A DNA stretch of 64,000 bases from GCA-016699835 sp964543905 (GTDB taxonomy: Bacteria; Planctomycetota; Phycisphaerae; Phycisphaerales; UBA1924): positions 310,001 to 374,000 of the forward strand of contig CAZIZO010000002.1 in the NCBI GenBank assembly GCA_964543905.1. Reading direction: 5' to 3'. A program made the position numbers and the translations under genes. The notes under the pieces were generated by a model. That model was not told the origin of the DNA. It saw only the letters and a program-made list of their open reading frames with translations, and did not search any database. Of this stretch, positions 46,918-55,894 are shown in pieces. Numbering within the stretch: position 1 is the first letter of the stretch; the number at the start of each line of letters is the position of its first letter.

Positions 46918-48078
46918 TCAGATGACCGACGCCGCGGACCCTCGCAGCCGGGCAACACACTCTCCCACAATCTGCCCGGCGCGGTCCATCTCGTCGCGCG
47001 TCGTCTCGCGTGACAGACTGAACCGCACCGACCCATGAGCCACCCGCTCCGGCACACCCATCGCCAGCAGCACGGGCGAAGGCTCCAACGATCCGGAACT
47101 GCACGCCGCGCCCGCCGACGCCGCCACCCCGCGCTCGCTCAGGAGCATCAGCAGGGCCTCGGCCTCCAGGCCCGGAAAGCCGATGTTGCTGGTGTTCCAC
47201 AATCGTCGCGCGAGATCGCTCGGTCGATGGATCACCGCATCGGGAATCTCTCGCCGGATCGCCTCCTCAAACTGATCTCGCATCGCCGCGAGTTCATCGC
47301 GTCGCGAACGCTCGCTCAACCACTCGATCGCTTCGCGAGCAGCGACGCCCGCGCCCATGATCCCCGGCACATTCTCCGTCCCCCCGCGCCGGCCGAGTTC
47401 CTGCGTGCCCAACAGCCGCGGCGAAAGCCGCACGCCCGCGCGTACCCACAACACCCCCACCCCCTTTGGGCCGTGAAACTTGTGCGGCGCGAACGTCACC
47501 AGATCAAACGGAATCGCTCGCACGTCCGTCGGCATCTTGCCCACCCACTGCGTCGCATCGCAATGAAAGAGGACGCCGCGAGCCTTGCACGCCTGCGCGA
47601 TCTCGCCCACGGGCTGAATCGCACCCGTCTCGTTGTTCGCCCACTGTATGGACACCAGGCCGACGCCGGACGCGAGCACCCGCTCGAACGCCGCGAGGTC
47701 GATCACACCGCCCGGCGCGAGCGGGCACCACGCGACGGACTTGCCACTCTTCTCCAGTTCTTCGCCCAAGTCGCGCACGGCGGCATGTTCAATCTTGCTC
47801 GTCGCAAGGAGCTGCCGTTCCGCGGGAAGTACCGCGAGTGTGCCGCGGATCGCCAGGTCGATCGCCTCAGTTCCGCCCGAGGTGAACGTGATCTCCCGTG
47901 GCTTCGCGCCGATCAGGTCCGCCACCGCCTGCCGCGCAAGTTCCACCTGATGTCGAGCCGCCTGTCCCCCCCGATGCACGCTCGACGGATTATGCCAGTA
48001 CTCGACCATGCCGCGACGTACGGCCTCGACCACCCCGGGCGTAGAACGTGTCGTCGCGTTGTTGTCCAACTCGATCAC
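46918..48078 (-). CDS. Cysteine desulfurase (NifS/IscS family)
   Basis: 386 residues. PLP enzyme that takes sulfur from cysteine for Fe-S clusters or thio-modifications. Seen: LDNNATTRSTPGVVEA at the start, SGGTEAIDLAIRG, CDATQWVGK, the PLP lysine in FAPHKFHGPKGVG, and the active cysteine in SAGAACSSGSLEPS. The closeness to NifS/IscS is clear, but which subgroup is not. No iscU or other Fe-S gene is adjacent. Confidence 0.93.
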   Translation of the reverse strand: MIELDNNATTRSTPGVVEAVRRGMVEYWHNPSSVHRGGQAARHQVELARQAVADLIGAKPREITFTSGGTEAIDLAIRGTLAVLPAERQLLATSKIEHAAVRDLGEELEKSGKSVAWCPLAPGGVIDLAAFERVLASGVGLVSIQWANNETGAIQPVGEIAQACKARGVLFHCDATQWVGKMPTDVRAIPFDLVTFAPHKFHGPKGVGVLWVRAGVRLSPRLLGTQELGRRGGTENVPGIMGAGVAAREAIEWLSERSRRDELAAMRDQFEEAIRREIPDAVIHRPSDLARRLWNTSNIGFPGLEAEALLMLLSERGVAASAGAACSSGSLEPSPVLLAMGVPERVAHGSVRFSLSRETTRDEMDRAGQIVGECVARLRGSAASVI

Positions 48079-48108
48079 ATGGGATCGTATGAGGGCGGCG
48101 GAATCGCG

Positions 48109-48504
48109 CTAGCCCCGCACATCCAGGCGCCCGAGCGGGAGCGGCTTCGATGGCGACGGGTGGCTGGGCGACGTGATCGGAACGGGCGTTTGTTGCACGA
48201 GGTCGCGCAGGCCCGCCGAGAGTTCCCGACGCATCCGTGCAAGATTCTGTGCAAATCCCAAGTAGTTGTTCCCTCCCGAGGAACGGAAGTTCCTGCCGGC
48301 CTCCTCGACCTGCTTTGAAAACTCGTCGCGCATCGCCGCAAACCGCTCGCGCAAGTCCGGGCGCTGTTGCATCAGCCGCTCCAACTCACGATCGGCGTGC
48401 CGGACAACATACCGTTGATCATGCTCCGCACGAACCAAGGGCGGGGTGTTGCTGGGAATGTTCGTGTCCGTGCTTCCGCCAACGAGTCGCAGTGACGTGG
48501 TCAT
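48109..48504 (-). CDS. Hypothetical coiled-coil protein
   Basis: 131 residues from the ATG at 48504 (an ATG two codons earlier and one at 48561 are alternatives). Mid-part heptad-rich and charged (DRELERLMQQRPDLRERFAA, QVEEAGRNFRSS); the C-terminus is Pro/Ser-rich. No family recognised. It is 30 bases upstream of the cysteine desulfurase and may be first gene of that operon. Confidence 0.6.
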   Translation of the reverse strand: MTTSLRLVGGSTDTNIPSNTPPLVRAEHDQRYVVRHADRELERLMQQRPDLRERFAAMRDEFSKQVEEAGRNFRSSGGNNYLGFAQNLARMRRELSAGLRDLVQQTPVPITSPSHPSPSKPLPLGRLDVRG

Positions 48505-48644
48505 GCCCATCTCACCGCGAACCACATGCCAGCCTCTCCTGCTGTCGAACGTCTCGCCCACTCGTGATCAAACCATTCCGAGCGATCAACCCCGAGCGCA
48601 CGAAGGCCCTGCGTCCAACCTTGCGCCCGCGCAACAATGTGCCC

Positions 48645-49529
48645 ATGCCGGAGTTGCCCGAGGTCGAGTGTGTTCGTCGTTCCCTGGAACAGGGGATCGC
48701 CGGCGGCCTCGTCATCGAGGCCTCGCTGCTCCGCAGGGATATCTGCGAATCCTGCGACGCGACGGGGCGCCTCTCGCCCACTCGCCCAGAGCATCTCCTC
48801 CTGGGTGGTCGCGTAGATCGCGTGGTTCGACATGGAAAGCAAATCGCCCTCATTCTCCACGATGGGCGATCCTTGTGTGTGCACCTGGGCATGACGGGGC
48901 AACTTCTCGTGCGGAAGACCGACGCACACAGCACCGAACACCAAAGTCATATCCACGCCCGCTGGCGCATCCAAATGCCCCGCCCCTCTCGGCAGGTCGA
49001 GGTGATCTTCCGTGACCCGCGCCGCTTCGGCGGCCTATGGACCTTCGCTTCATTCGAGCAGTTGCAGCGCTCACGCTGGCGTGCCCTCGGGCCCGATGCC
49101 CTGACCATCACGGGTCGCCAGTTGCACGATGCCCTTCGCGGCCGGCGTTGCGCCCTGAAGGCCGCCTTGCTCGATCAGCAGGCGATCGCAGGGGTCGGAA
49201 ACATCTACGCCGATGAGGTCCTCTTCCGAGCCGAACTCGACCCACGCATGCCGGCGTGCCACCTCACACCCCAGTCGCTCCACCGCGTGGCGACGTGCAT
49301 TCGCGAGATTCTGGCCGAGGCGATCAACGCCGGGGGCACGACACTGCGGGACTATCGAGATGCCGCGGGATCGCGTGGCACCTTCCAGCAGCGCCACGCC
49401 GTCTATGGCCGGGCCGGCGAGCCCTGCGTGCGATGCGGCAGGACGCTCCGTGGAATCCTCCTCGCGCAGCGGTCCACCGTCCTTTGCCCATCCTGCCAAC
49501 GCCGCGGTGACCGCACGCGTGAGAGATGA
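48645..49529 (+). CDS. mutM: Formamidopyrimidine-DNA glycosylase
   Basis: 294 residues. Removes 8-oxoguanine and similar lesions and cuts the backbone. Start gives MPELPEVE with the catalytic P2/E3; the lysine is in VVRHGKQIAL; HLGMTGQLL, then AGVGNIYADEVLFRA; and the C-terminal zinc finger CVRCGR...CPSC. Divergent from the 48504 gene. It lies next to dnaA and the candidate origin. Confidence 0.95.
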   Translation: MPELPEVECVRRSLEQGIAGGLVIEASLLRRDICESCDATGRLSPTRPEHLLLGGRVDRVVRHGKQIALILHDGRSLCVHLGMTGQLLVRKTDAHSTEHQSHIHARWRIQMPRPSRQVEVIFRDPRRFGGLWTFASFEQLQRSRWRALGPDALTITGRQLHDALRGRRCALKAALLDQQAIAGVGNIYADEVLFRAELDPRMPACHLTPQSLHRVATCIREILAEAINAGGTTLRDYRDAAGSRGTFQQRHAVYGRAGEPCVRCGRTLRGILLAQRSTVLCPSCQRRGDRTRER

Positions 49530-49997
49530 CTTACACCCTCCCGTCATCCAAGAGTTTCCACACGGCGAGAGCGACATGCGGACCTTGTCCCCTGGAGTTC
49601 CGAACGCCCGAGAGAACGTGCATTGTTTCTCCCTTCGAGATTGAAGAAAGAAAGCGATAGAACATACAAGAACTGGCGCTTTGTGGAGAGTGGAGGCCAC
49701 GACCGCGTAAAGACCTGCGGGGCATGAAGATACGGTGGAGCATCGGCAGGACAACATGGCGCTTGACTGTCGGACAAGGAGGGGGGCGCGGAATTGGCAG
49801 TTTGAGAATCCGGGGGGAAGGTGTTGGATGTGTGAACCGCCCGTTCGAGGGGAACGGGCGAAGAGAGATTCTCCACATCCTTTCCACACGCACGCCGCGT
49901 GTGGAACCGCAGCATTCGATGCGAGAGCACACACCATGCACATGTGAAAAACACGTGCACAACACATGCACAGCCTGTCGCTTCTTTGGTCTGTTAC
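49530..49997. other. Candidate replication origin (oriC) beside dnaA
   Basis: 468 bases with no gene. They contain several DnaA-box-like 9-mers: TTCTCCACA (49869-49877, one mismatch to TTATCCACA), TTTCCACAC (49555-49563 and 49881-49889), and CGTGTGGAA on the other strand (49898-49906). A somewhat A/T-rich stretch with CACATGTGAAAAACACGTG follows at ~49935-49955. It directly abuts the dnaA stop; bacterial origins often lie next to dnaA. Confidence 0.6.
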
Positions 49998-51491
49998 TCA
50001 CGCCGCTCGGACCGACCGAAACTTGTCCTCTAAGGTCCGAATGATGTTCTCAAACTCGGGGTCCTTGCCTCTGCGGTCGTCGATGGTTCGAAGGGCGTGC
50101 ATCACGGTGGTGTGATCGCGCCCACCAAAGTAGCCGCCGATCTCCTCGAGGCTCATCCGCGTGTGCTTCCGAGCGAGGAACATGCAGACCTGCCGTGGGA
50201 GCGCGACGCTGCGCTGCCGACGCTTGCTCTGCAGGTCGGTAACGCGCACGTTGTAGAAATCGGTCACGACGTTCAGGATGGTCTGAATGTTGGGCTCGTT
50301 GCTGGATTGCGGCAGGCGATCGCCCAACGCCTCCTTCGCCAGGTCCAGGTCGATCGGCCGGGACGCGACGCTGGAGTGAATCTGGAGTTTGACGATCGCG
50401 CCCTCCAGTTCGCGTATGTTGGTGTCGATCCGCGCAGCGACGTAACACGCCACGTTTTCCGGAATGTCCAGCCCGCGCAGGCGTGCCTTGGTCCGAATGA
50501 TCGCGACGCGCGTCTCATAGCAGGGCGGCTCGAGTTTCGTGACCAGGCCCCATTTGAATCGGCTGACCAGGCGCGCCTCGAGGTCCGGGATCTCCTCCGG
50601 CGCCGCGTCCGAACTCAGAATGATCTGCTTCTGCGCCTGGTACAGGCAGTTGAACGTGTGAAAAAACTCCTCCTGCGTGCGATCGCGCTTCGCCAGGAAG
50701 TGGATGTCGTCGATGATCAGCACGTCCACGTCGCGGAAGCGATGACGAAAATCCGCCATCTGTCCCGACTGCACGCTCTCCATGAACTGCGTCACAAAAC
50801 CCTCACATGAGACGTAGTACATGTTCAGGCGAGGATCGGCCTCGGCGAGCCTCAGGCAAATCGCCTGCAGCAGGTGCGTCTTGCCCAGCCCCACGCCGCC
50901 ATGAATGAAGTACGGGTTGTACGCGCGCCCCGGATTGGTCGCGACGGCCACCGCCGCCGCGTGCGCCAGGCGATTGCCGGGCCCCATCACGAAGTTCTCG
51001 AACGAATAATCCGGATTGAGCGCGAGCGGCTCGTGGCGGATCGGCTCGTGGAACGTCGACAGTACCTTCGTCGTCGGCGCGGGCGAGGACATCACGCTGG
51101 ACTTGGGCTCCACGAGCATGCCGTCGGTCGGTGCACTCGACGGCATGTGCCCGTTCGATGCTCCCTTGCTCCGATCTTTCGATGTGGTCGGGGGCGAGGC
51201 CTTGGTTCGTGAGCGTCCCGCGTGCGACTCGGCATCAAACACGTCGTCAGGTCCCAGGAAGCGCACGGAGATCAGTCGCCCGGATGCCGTGAGCGCCGCG
51301 TCGGCAAAGGGTTGAGCGCAGGTTCGCCGGAGATAGTCGCGCTGCACGTTGTTGTGCGCGCGCAAGTTCAGGGCGCCTCCGGCCACGCCGAGCGGTTCGA
51401 GTTCTTCAAACCACTGCCGGCACACCGTCGGGTGCGACGCGCGAAGGTGCGCGAGCATCCCTTGCCACAACTGGCGATCAGGGTCGTTCAT
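49998..51491 (-). CDS. dnaA: Chromosomal replication initiator DnaA
   Basis: 497 residues. N-terminal domain I (~1-75), a long Ser/Pro/Lys-rich linker (~75-150), AAA+ core with Walker A HGGVGLGKTHLL, Walker B VLIIDDIHFLAKRD, and RLVSRFKWGL, then the DNA-binding domain with the family signature GGRDHTTVMHA near the end. It opens the origin and loads the helicase. The ATG start overlaps the stop of a small upstream gene by 4 bases. The candidate origin lies just after its stop. Confidence 0.97.
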   Translation of the reverse strand: MNDPDRQLWQGMLAHLRASHPTVCRQWFEELEPLGVAGGALNLRAHNNVQRDYLRRTCAQPFADAALTASGRLISVRFLGPDDVFDAESHAGRSRTKASPPTTSKDRSKGASNGHMPSSAPTDGMLVEPKSSVMSSPAPTTKVLSTFHEPIRHEPLALNPDYSFENFVMGPGNRLAHAAAVAVATNPGRAYNPYFIHGGVGLGKTHLLQAICLRLAEADPRLNMYYVSCEGFVTQFMESVQSGQMADFRHRFRDVDVLIIDDIHFLAKRDRTQEEFFHTFNCLYQAQKQIILSSDAAPEEIPDLEARLVSRFKWGLVTKLEPPCYETRVAIIRTKARLRGLDIPENVACYVAARIDTNIRELEGAIVKLQIHSSVASRPIDLDLAKEALGDRLPQSSNEPNIQTILNVVTDFYNVRVTDLQSKRRQRSVALPRQVCMFLARKHTRMSLEEIGGYFGGRDHTTVMHALRTIDDRRGKDPEFENIIRTLEDKFRSVRAA

Positions 51492-51805
51492 CGCGTCCTC
51501 TCGCTTAGAGACCAGGCTTCAAGTCCAAACCCGCGGCGCCGATGGAGAGAAGACCCAAAGACGCGCCCTCTCCGGACGTCAGCGCGAAACACCCCAGGAA
51601 CGACGGGCCGCTTCTGCCCGACGAGATTGTGTTGAGCCGCCATCGCATCCCACCACCGTCCTTGCGTTCGTCGCGAGTCGAAGCCCGACCCGCGGCGTTT
51701 GAAATCCACCCGAACGATCACCCGCCACTCGGTTCCTCGCTCGACACGCTCCACCAGAAGGTGCCGACGAGGCTCGATAGGGACGAACGCACCCACCGAG
51801 TTCAC
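51488..51805 (-). CDS. Possible small gene overlapping dnaA start
   Basis: 105 residues from a GTG; its stop overlaps the dnaA ATG (51488-51491). Basic and Trp-containing (EWRVIVRVDFKRRGSGF; GRWWDAMAAQHNLVG). No known family; a real gene is suggested mainly by the 4-base overlap with dnaA. It could also be a chance reading frame through the dnaA promoter region. Confidence 0.4.
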   Translation of the reverse strand: MNSVGAFVPIEPRRHLLVERVERGTEWRVIVRVDFKRRGSGFDSRRTQGRWWDAMAAQHNLVGQKRPVVPGVFRADVRRGRVFGSSLHRRRGFGLEAWSLSERTR

Positions 51806-51926
51806 ACGCCCTGAACGTACCTTTTTCCACCGTTGGTGTCAACCGTCGCCGCGCGAAATTCCAATTCACACCACCGCACGGATTCTTCTTGACACGCGGC
51901 GCGAAGTGCGCCTATGCGCCACCCGC

Positions 51927-52898
51927 TCACGACTCTTCATCGTCCCTTTCCGCGACGCTCGCGGGGCGCGGCGTTGCGGGCCGTCCGGCCTCCTTCGCTT
52001 CCGCCTCTGCGAGTTGCGCCTCGTAACGAGCACGGTTCGTGCGATAGTCCATGAGGAAGTGAACCTTCGCCGCGTTCTTCTCGCCCGCGATCTGCGCAAG
52101 CCGCTTTCGCGCATACTGCATGTCCGTTCGCCGTGAGATATGCACCAGCACCAGCGCCTGGCATTCCAGCACGCGCAGCCACTCGGCGATGTCGTCCACG
52201 TGCATGTGCATCCCAATCTTCGCCCGCGGCTTGTGGTCCGGTTCGAAGAACGTGCACTCCGCCACCACGATCTGCGCCTTCCGCACGTCTTCTCGAATCA
52301 GGTGCGGACCCGGCGCGGTGTCGCCCGTGAACGCCAGCAGGGGAATCTCAAAGGCGCGCGTGATCTCCACGCCCCGGTCCTTCAGTTCCTTGAGTTTCTC
52401 CTGCGGCAGATCCACGAACTCGGGACGCAACTTGGTTCGCTTCTCGACGACGGTGTAGCCGAATGACGGGCACGTGTGCTCGGTGGGAAATCCGCGGAGG
52501 AAGACATTGTTCTTGATCTCAACTTGGTGGTCGGGGTTCAGACCGACGACCTCGTACGGAGTGCGCTGTTGTTCCAGGTCCACAAACCCGGCCATCATGC
52601 GGTGGATCGCGGGCACCACCCGATTGTCACAGATGATCCGGGCGGTGCCCATGCCCTGGAAGCGCCGCTGCGAGCAGTAGTACGCGAGCGAGCCGATATG
52701 GTCCATGTGCCCGTGCGTGATCGCCAGGTTCTTGCTGGGCAGCATCGCTCGGGGGCAACTGCCGATGTCGACCCCCAGATCGAGTTCCGGCACCATCAGG
52801 CAGGTTGTTTCGCCGGCGACGGATTCTCCGAAGAGGCGATACGGCGGGAGGTAAAGGAAGCCGAGAGAGCCCTCGCGGGGCGGCGGCTTGGGAATCAT
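51927..52898 (-). CDS. Metallo-beta-lactamase-fold hydrolase (RNase Z-like)
   Basis: 323 residues, ATG preceded by GGAGG. The metal motif is THGHMDHIGSLAYY; further ligands are in GDTAPGPHLI and near VLVHISRRTDMQYARKR. The layout matches RNase Z and related ribonucleases. It could process tRNA 3' ends, but the usual RNase Z exosite arm is not clear, so a general MBL hydrolase is possible. The C-terminus is charged (ERDDEES). Confidence 0.83.
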   Translation of the reverse strand: MIPKPPPREGSLGFLYLPPYRLFGESVAGETTCLMVPELDLGVDIGSCPRAMLPSKNLAITHGHMDHIGSLAYYCSQRRFQGMGTARIICDNRVVPAIHRMMAGFVDLEQQRTPYEVVGLNPDHQVEIKNNVFLRGFPTEHTCPSFGYTVVEKRTKLRPEFVDLPQEKLKELKDRGVEITRAFEIPLLAFTGDTAPGPHLIREDVRKAQIVVAECTFFEPDHKPRAKIGMHMHVDDIAEWLRVLECQALVLVHISRRTDMQYARKRLAQIAGEKNAAKVHFLMDYRTNRARYEAQLAEAEAKEAGRPATPRPASVAERDDEES

Positions 52899-53078
52899 CG
52901 CAAATCCTCCGACTCCGGGGCTGTCTCCCGGGCGAAAGGTGAAACTCCATCCATGCGTGCGACTACAGGTCCACGACCGATCATGGTAGCGCCCGGTCAT
53001 CGTCCGAAGCGTGAACCTCCACGTATTTGAACGCGCACGCCGAACGAGGCACCTCGAACGACCTCCCCGCCGCACGCC

Positions 53079-53915
53079 TCAGCCGCCGCCGGGCTTGCCG
53101 GTGGCAAGGTCTTCCTTGCGAAGATGCCGCCCGAGATCCCGCATCAGGAGCGCCGCCCTGGCCTTCTGGGCCGGCCCGGCGTGCGTGCCGATGTTCCGAT
53201 CCACGAAGGTGAACATGCGCCCCACGTCCGTGGCGCCGGGCTTGTTGCCGGGCTTGCTGATCCGATCCTTCTCGCGAGCGATCTCGCGCTTCACCTCGTT
53301 CAACCGCTCCTCGTCCGAGATATCCCGCGACCTTCCCCCCAGCGCCTCCATCATCTTCGAAAACTCGATGAGGGTCTTGTCCAGATACGCCCCCTTCTCG
53401 TCCTCCGGGATATCGGCATAGCCGCGGGCGTACTTGTCCCACGAATCGATCGCCAATCGCGACGCGTTGCGCTCGATCTGCTGACGTGCACTCCCCGCGA
53501 TGCCCGCGGCGAACGACGCCATCAGCATCGAGTCCCCCGACGACATGCTCTTGAGTCGCCCCACGAGTTGTCCGATGAGTTTCATCCGCTCCTCGATCGA
53601 GAGGTTGTTGAACTGCTCGGTCAGGAGGGTGTACCGAAAGACGTGGTCGAGTCGATCCTTGTCGTAGTCCGGCTTGGGCATCGGTCGAAGAACAAGGTAC
53701 AGCACGAGGCCCGTGGTCAATGCGATCACCACGCCCCCCGACGCGAGCCGCGTCTTCACCTTCGAGGCGCGAACCGGGTCACGTTGAATCGACGCCCAGC
53801 GACCGCGCCATCGCGCGAGCATCCCGGGGTTCTTGACCCTCGCCGCCGATGCCGACGGACGATCGTCGAGCCCGTCCATCAACCCACCGAAATTCGATTG
53901 CGCATCCGATGCCAC
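53079..53915 (-). CDS. Membrane-anchored protein of unknown function
   Basis: 278 residues from a GTG. One helix near residue 60-80 (GGVVIALTTGLVLYLVLRP), then a soluble helical and strongly charged domain (LSIEERMKLIGQLVGRLKSM, DEERLNEVKREIAREKDR). No family recognised. Likely single-pass with the C-terminal part outside or in the cytosol. It is 66 bases downstream of the prepilin-like gene in the same direction. Confidence 0.72.
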   Translation of the reverse strand: MASDAQSNFGGLMDGLDDRPSASAARVKNPGMLARWRGRWASIQRDPVRASKVKTRLASGGVVIALTTGLVLYLVLRPMPKPDYDKDRLDHVFRYTLLTEQFNNLSIEERMKLIGQLVGRLKSMSSGDSMLMASFAAGIAGSARQQIERNASRLAIDSWDKYARGYADIPEDEKGAYLDKTLIEFSKMMEALGGRSRDISDEERLNEVKREIAREKDRISKPGNKPGATDVGRMFTFVDRNIGTHAGPAQKARAALLMRDLGRHLRKEDLATGKPGGG

Positions 53916-53981
53916 GGTCCCTCTGCCTTTCTGCCTGCATCCGCGGTTCTCGCTTGCTCCGCCGCGGATCAGCCTCGTGCA

Positions 53982-54755
53982 CTATCGAGGCAGTCCCAAC
54001 TGCCGGGCGATCTCGCGCGCAAACTCTTCCCGCTGGTCGCGATTCTGGAAGGGGGCGATTCGTGCCGACCAGTCGCCATAGAACACACCATTGCGATTCC
54101 AGCGCTTCTGCTCCGACTCCACCTCGGTGCCCGCGTCGTCGAGCCCTAGGCGGGGATTGTGCCAATCGTCGGCGTCGTAAATGACCACACGCTGCGGGGG
54201 CTGCTCGTAGGCGCGAGTAAGCGCCGCCTGAATGTTGCGGAACTCCTGCAACTGCGCCAAGTCGGCGACGGCCATGATCAGCCCCGGCTCGTACTCCCAA
54301 CTTGTTCCCGTCTGTTGCCACACGGGGCGAGGATCCGTTCCACCTCGCTTCCCGCCACGATCCGATGGGCATCGGTAGGGATCGACAACAACCCAATCGT
54401 TGTCCGAGCCGTCCGGTCGCGTGCCGGGCTCCGGCTGAAAGGGCTTCGCCGCGTCGATGTAGCGCTCGAGAATGTCCAGCAGCGAGCGGTCGTTCTCGTT
54501 CGAGCCGTTGTTGAGCGGACGAACTTTCGGGAGCAGGCCCTTGCTCTCCGTCTGCATGTACATCGCCAGCCCAAGGCCCATCGAGCGAAGGTTGGCGAGG
54601 CACTTCGTGCGACGAGCATTCTCTCGCGCCGAGTTGAACGAGGGTAGTGCGATCGCCAAAAGCAACGCGATGATCGCGATCACCACGAGGAGTTCAATGA
54701 GCGTGAACGCGCGACCCGCCGCACCCCGTTCGAGAGGTCGGACCCGGATCATCAT
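53982..54755 (-). CDS. Prepilin-type protein
   Basis: 257 residues from the chosen ATG; further in-frame starts at 54752, 54773 and 54803. The prepilin signal is clear: GAAGRAFTLIELLVVIAI, with F and the glutamate at +5, then the helix. The C-terminal part has NPRLGLDD and NRNGVFYGDWSARI, a variant of the xNVVFxDGHV end block. Probably a pseudopilin of type II secretion or pilus-like system. lpxC lies upstream in the same direction. Confidence 0.87.
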   Translation of the reverse strand: MMIRVRPLERGAAGRAFTLIELLVVIAIIALLLAIALPSFNSARENARRTKCLANLRSMGLGLAMYMQTESKGLLPKVRPLNNGSNENDRSLLDILERYIDAAKPFQPEPGTRPDGSDNDWVVVDPYRCPSDRGGKRGGTDPRPVWQQTGTSWEYEPGLIMAVADLAQLQEFRNIQAALTRAYEQPPQRVVIYDADDWHNPRLGLDDAGTEVESEQKRWNRNGVFYGDWSARIAPFQNRDQREEFAREIARQLGLPR

Positions 54756-54973
54756 TTCGGCTCTCGTCCTCATACCACGCGCCGCCAAACGTGAGACTGC
54801 CATGCCTCACCCCAGTCCATAGTACATCGGTCATGCCCCGTTTCATCCTACGACTTCGGGGTATCGGCGTTACCGGATTCTTCGAAGCCTTCTCAACGTG
54901 ATCTGCGGCCGACCGCCGGGGGCACGTGTCCGCCACGCACGGATCGCCAGAGAGCACCACGATCGGCGAAGAT

Positions 54974-55843
54974 TTACCACCCCCCACCACGCACAAGTTC
55001 TTTGACGAAGGCGTGGGTCAGGGCGTGCCCGGATCGACAGGCCACAATGTCCGCCTGGATAGGCCTGCCGAGCAGGGCCAAGTCCCCGATCAAATCCAGA
55101 AGTTTGTGCCGGGCCGGTTCGTCCGAGAATCGCCACTCGTTCTCCATCGGAGTCCCGTCGTCGCCCACCACCACCATATCTCTCGGCGTGAGGTGGGAGA
55201 AAAGTCCCAACCTCCTCATCGCTTCGGCCTCCGTCCTCAGACAATAAGTACGTGCCGGCGCGATCTCCTTCGCGTAGCGATCCGGGTCGCCCTCCCATCG
55301 AGCAGACTGCGGTCGAATCGGCGAGTCAGGCCCATAGTTCACTTCATACGTCAGCGAGAACCCGGGTTTGGGACGGGGCAGCGCCACGATCTGCCCTCCC
55401 GTCCCGTCAACCACGTGGACAGGAAACGTGAGAACGAACGGCTCACTCGGTGCTTCGTGCATCGCGAGGCCGGCGCGTCGCACACCCTCGACCATCGGCA
55501 ACGCTCCGCCATCCAAGATCGGGACCTCCGGCCCGTTGATCTCCACGACCGCGTCCGTGACGCCCAAGCCCGCCAGCGCGGACATCATGTGCTCGATCGT
55601 CGCAACGCCCACGCCCCCGCACGCGATCGTCGTGTTCCGGCCCGGAATGGCCGCGGGCATGCAGGTATGGGCGATCTCACGCGACAGGTGGTCGATGAGC
55701 GCTGGAATGATCTGCCCTTCACGCCGGAACACAATCCCGGACAACGACGTCGCGGGGTGAACAACGACCGTCGCGGGCAGCCCCGAAAAGAGCCCGTGGC
55801 CGCAAAAAGACGCCTCGCGGGCGATCGTTAGGCGATGCACCAT
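54974..55843 (-). CDS. lpxC: UDP-3-O-acyl-N-acetylglucosamine deacetylase
   Basis: 289 residues from MVHRLTIAREASFCGHGL, the family start (a GTG 6 codons upstream is possible). It is the zinc enzyme of the first committed step in lipid A synthesis. Seen: VATIEHMMSALAGLGVTD with the first zinc histidine, HKLLDLIGDLALLG with the second and the Asp, and the catalytic histidine in RSGHALTHAF. It shows that the organism makes lipid A. The gene for the CPBP protease lies just upstream. Confidence 0.92.
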   Translation of the reverse strand: MVHRLTIAREASFCGHGLFSGLPATVVVHPATSLSGIVFRREGQIIPALIDHLSREIAHTCMPAAIPGRNTTIACGGVGVATIEHMMSALAGLGVTDAVVEINGPEVPILDGGALPMVEGVRRAGLAMHEAPSEPFVLTFPVHVVDGTGGQIVALPRPKPGFSLTYEVNYGPDSPIRPQSARWEGDPDRYAKEIAPARTYCLRTEAEAMRRLGLFSHLTPRDMVVVGDDGTPMENEWRFSDEPARHKLLDLIGDLALLGRPIQADIVACRSGHALTHAFVKELVRGGGW

Positions 55844-55894
55844 CCTCGACAGTAGTCCCACGAAATGCCGACGATACTCCGAACGCCCGGCACG

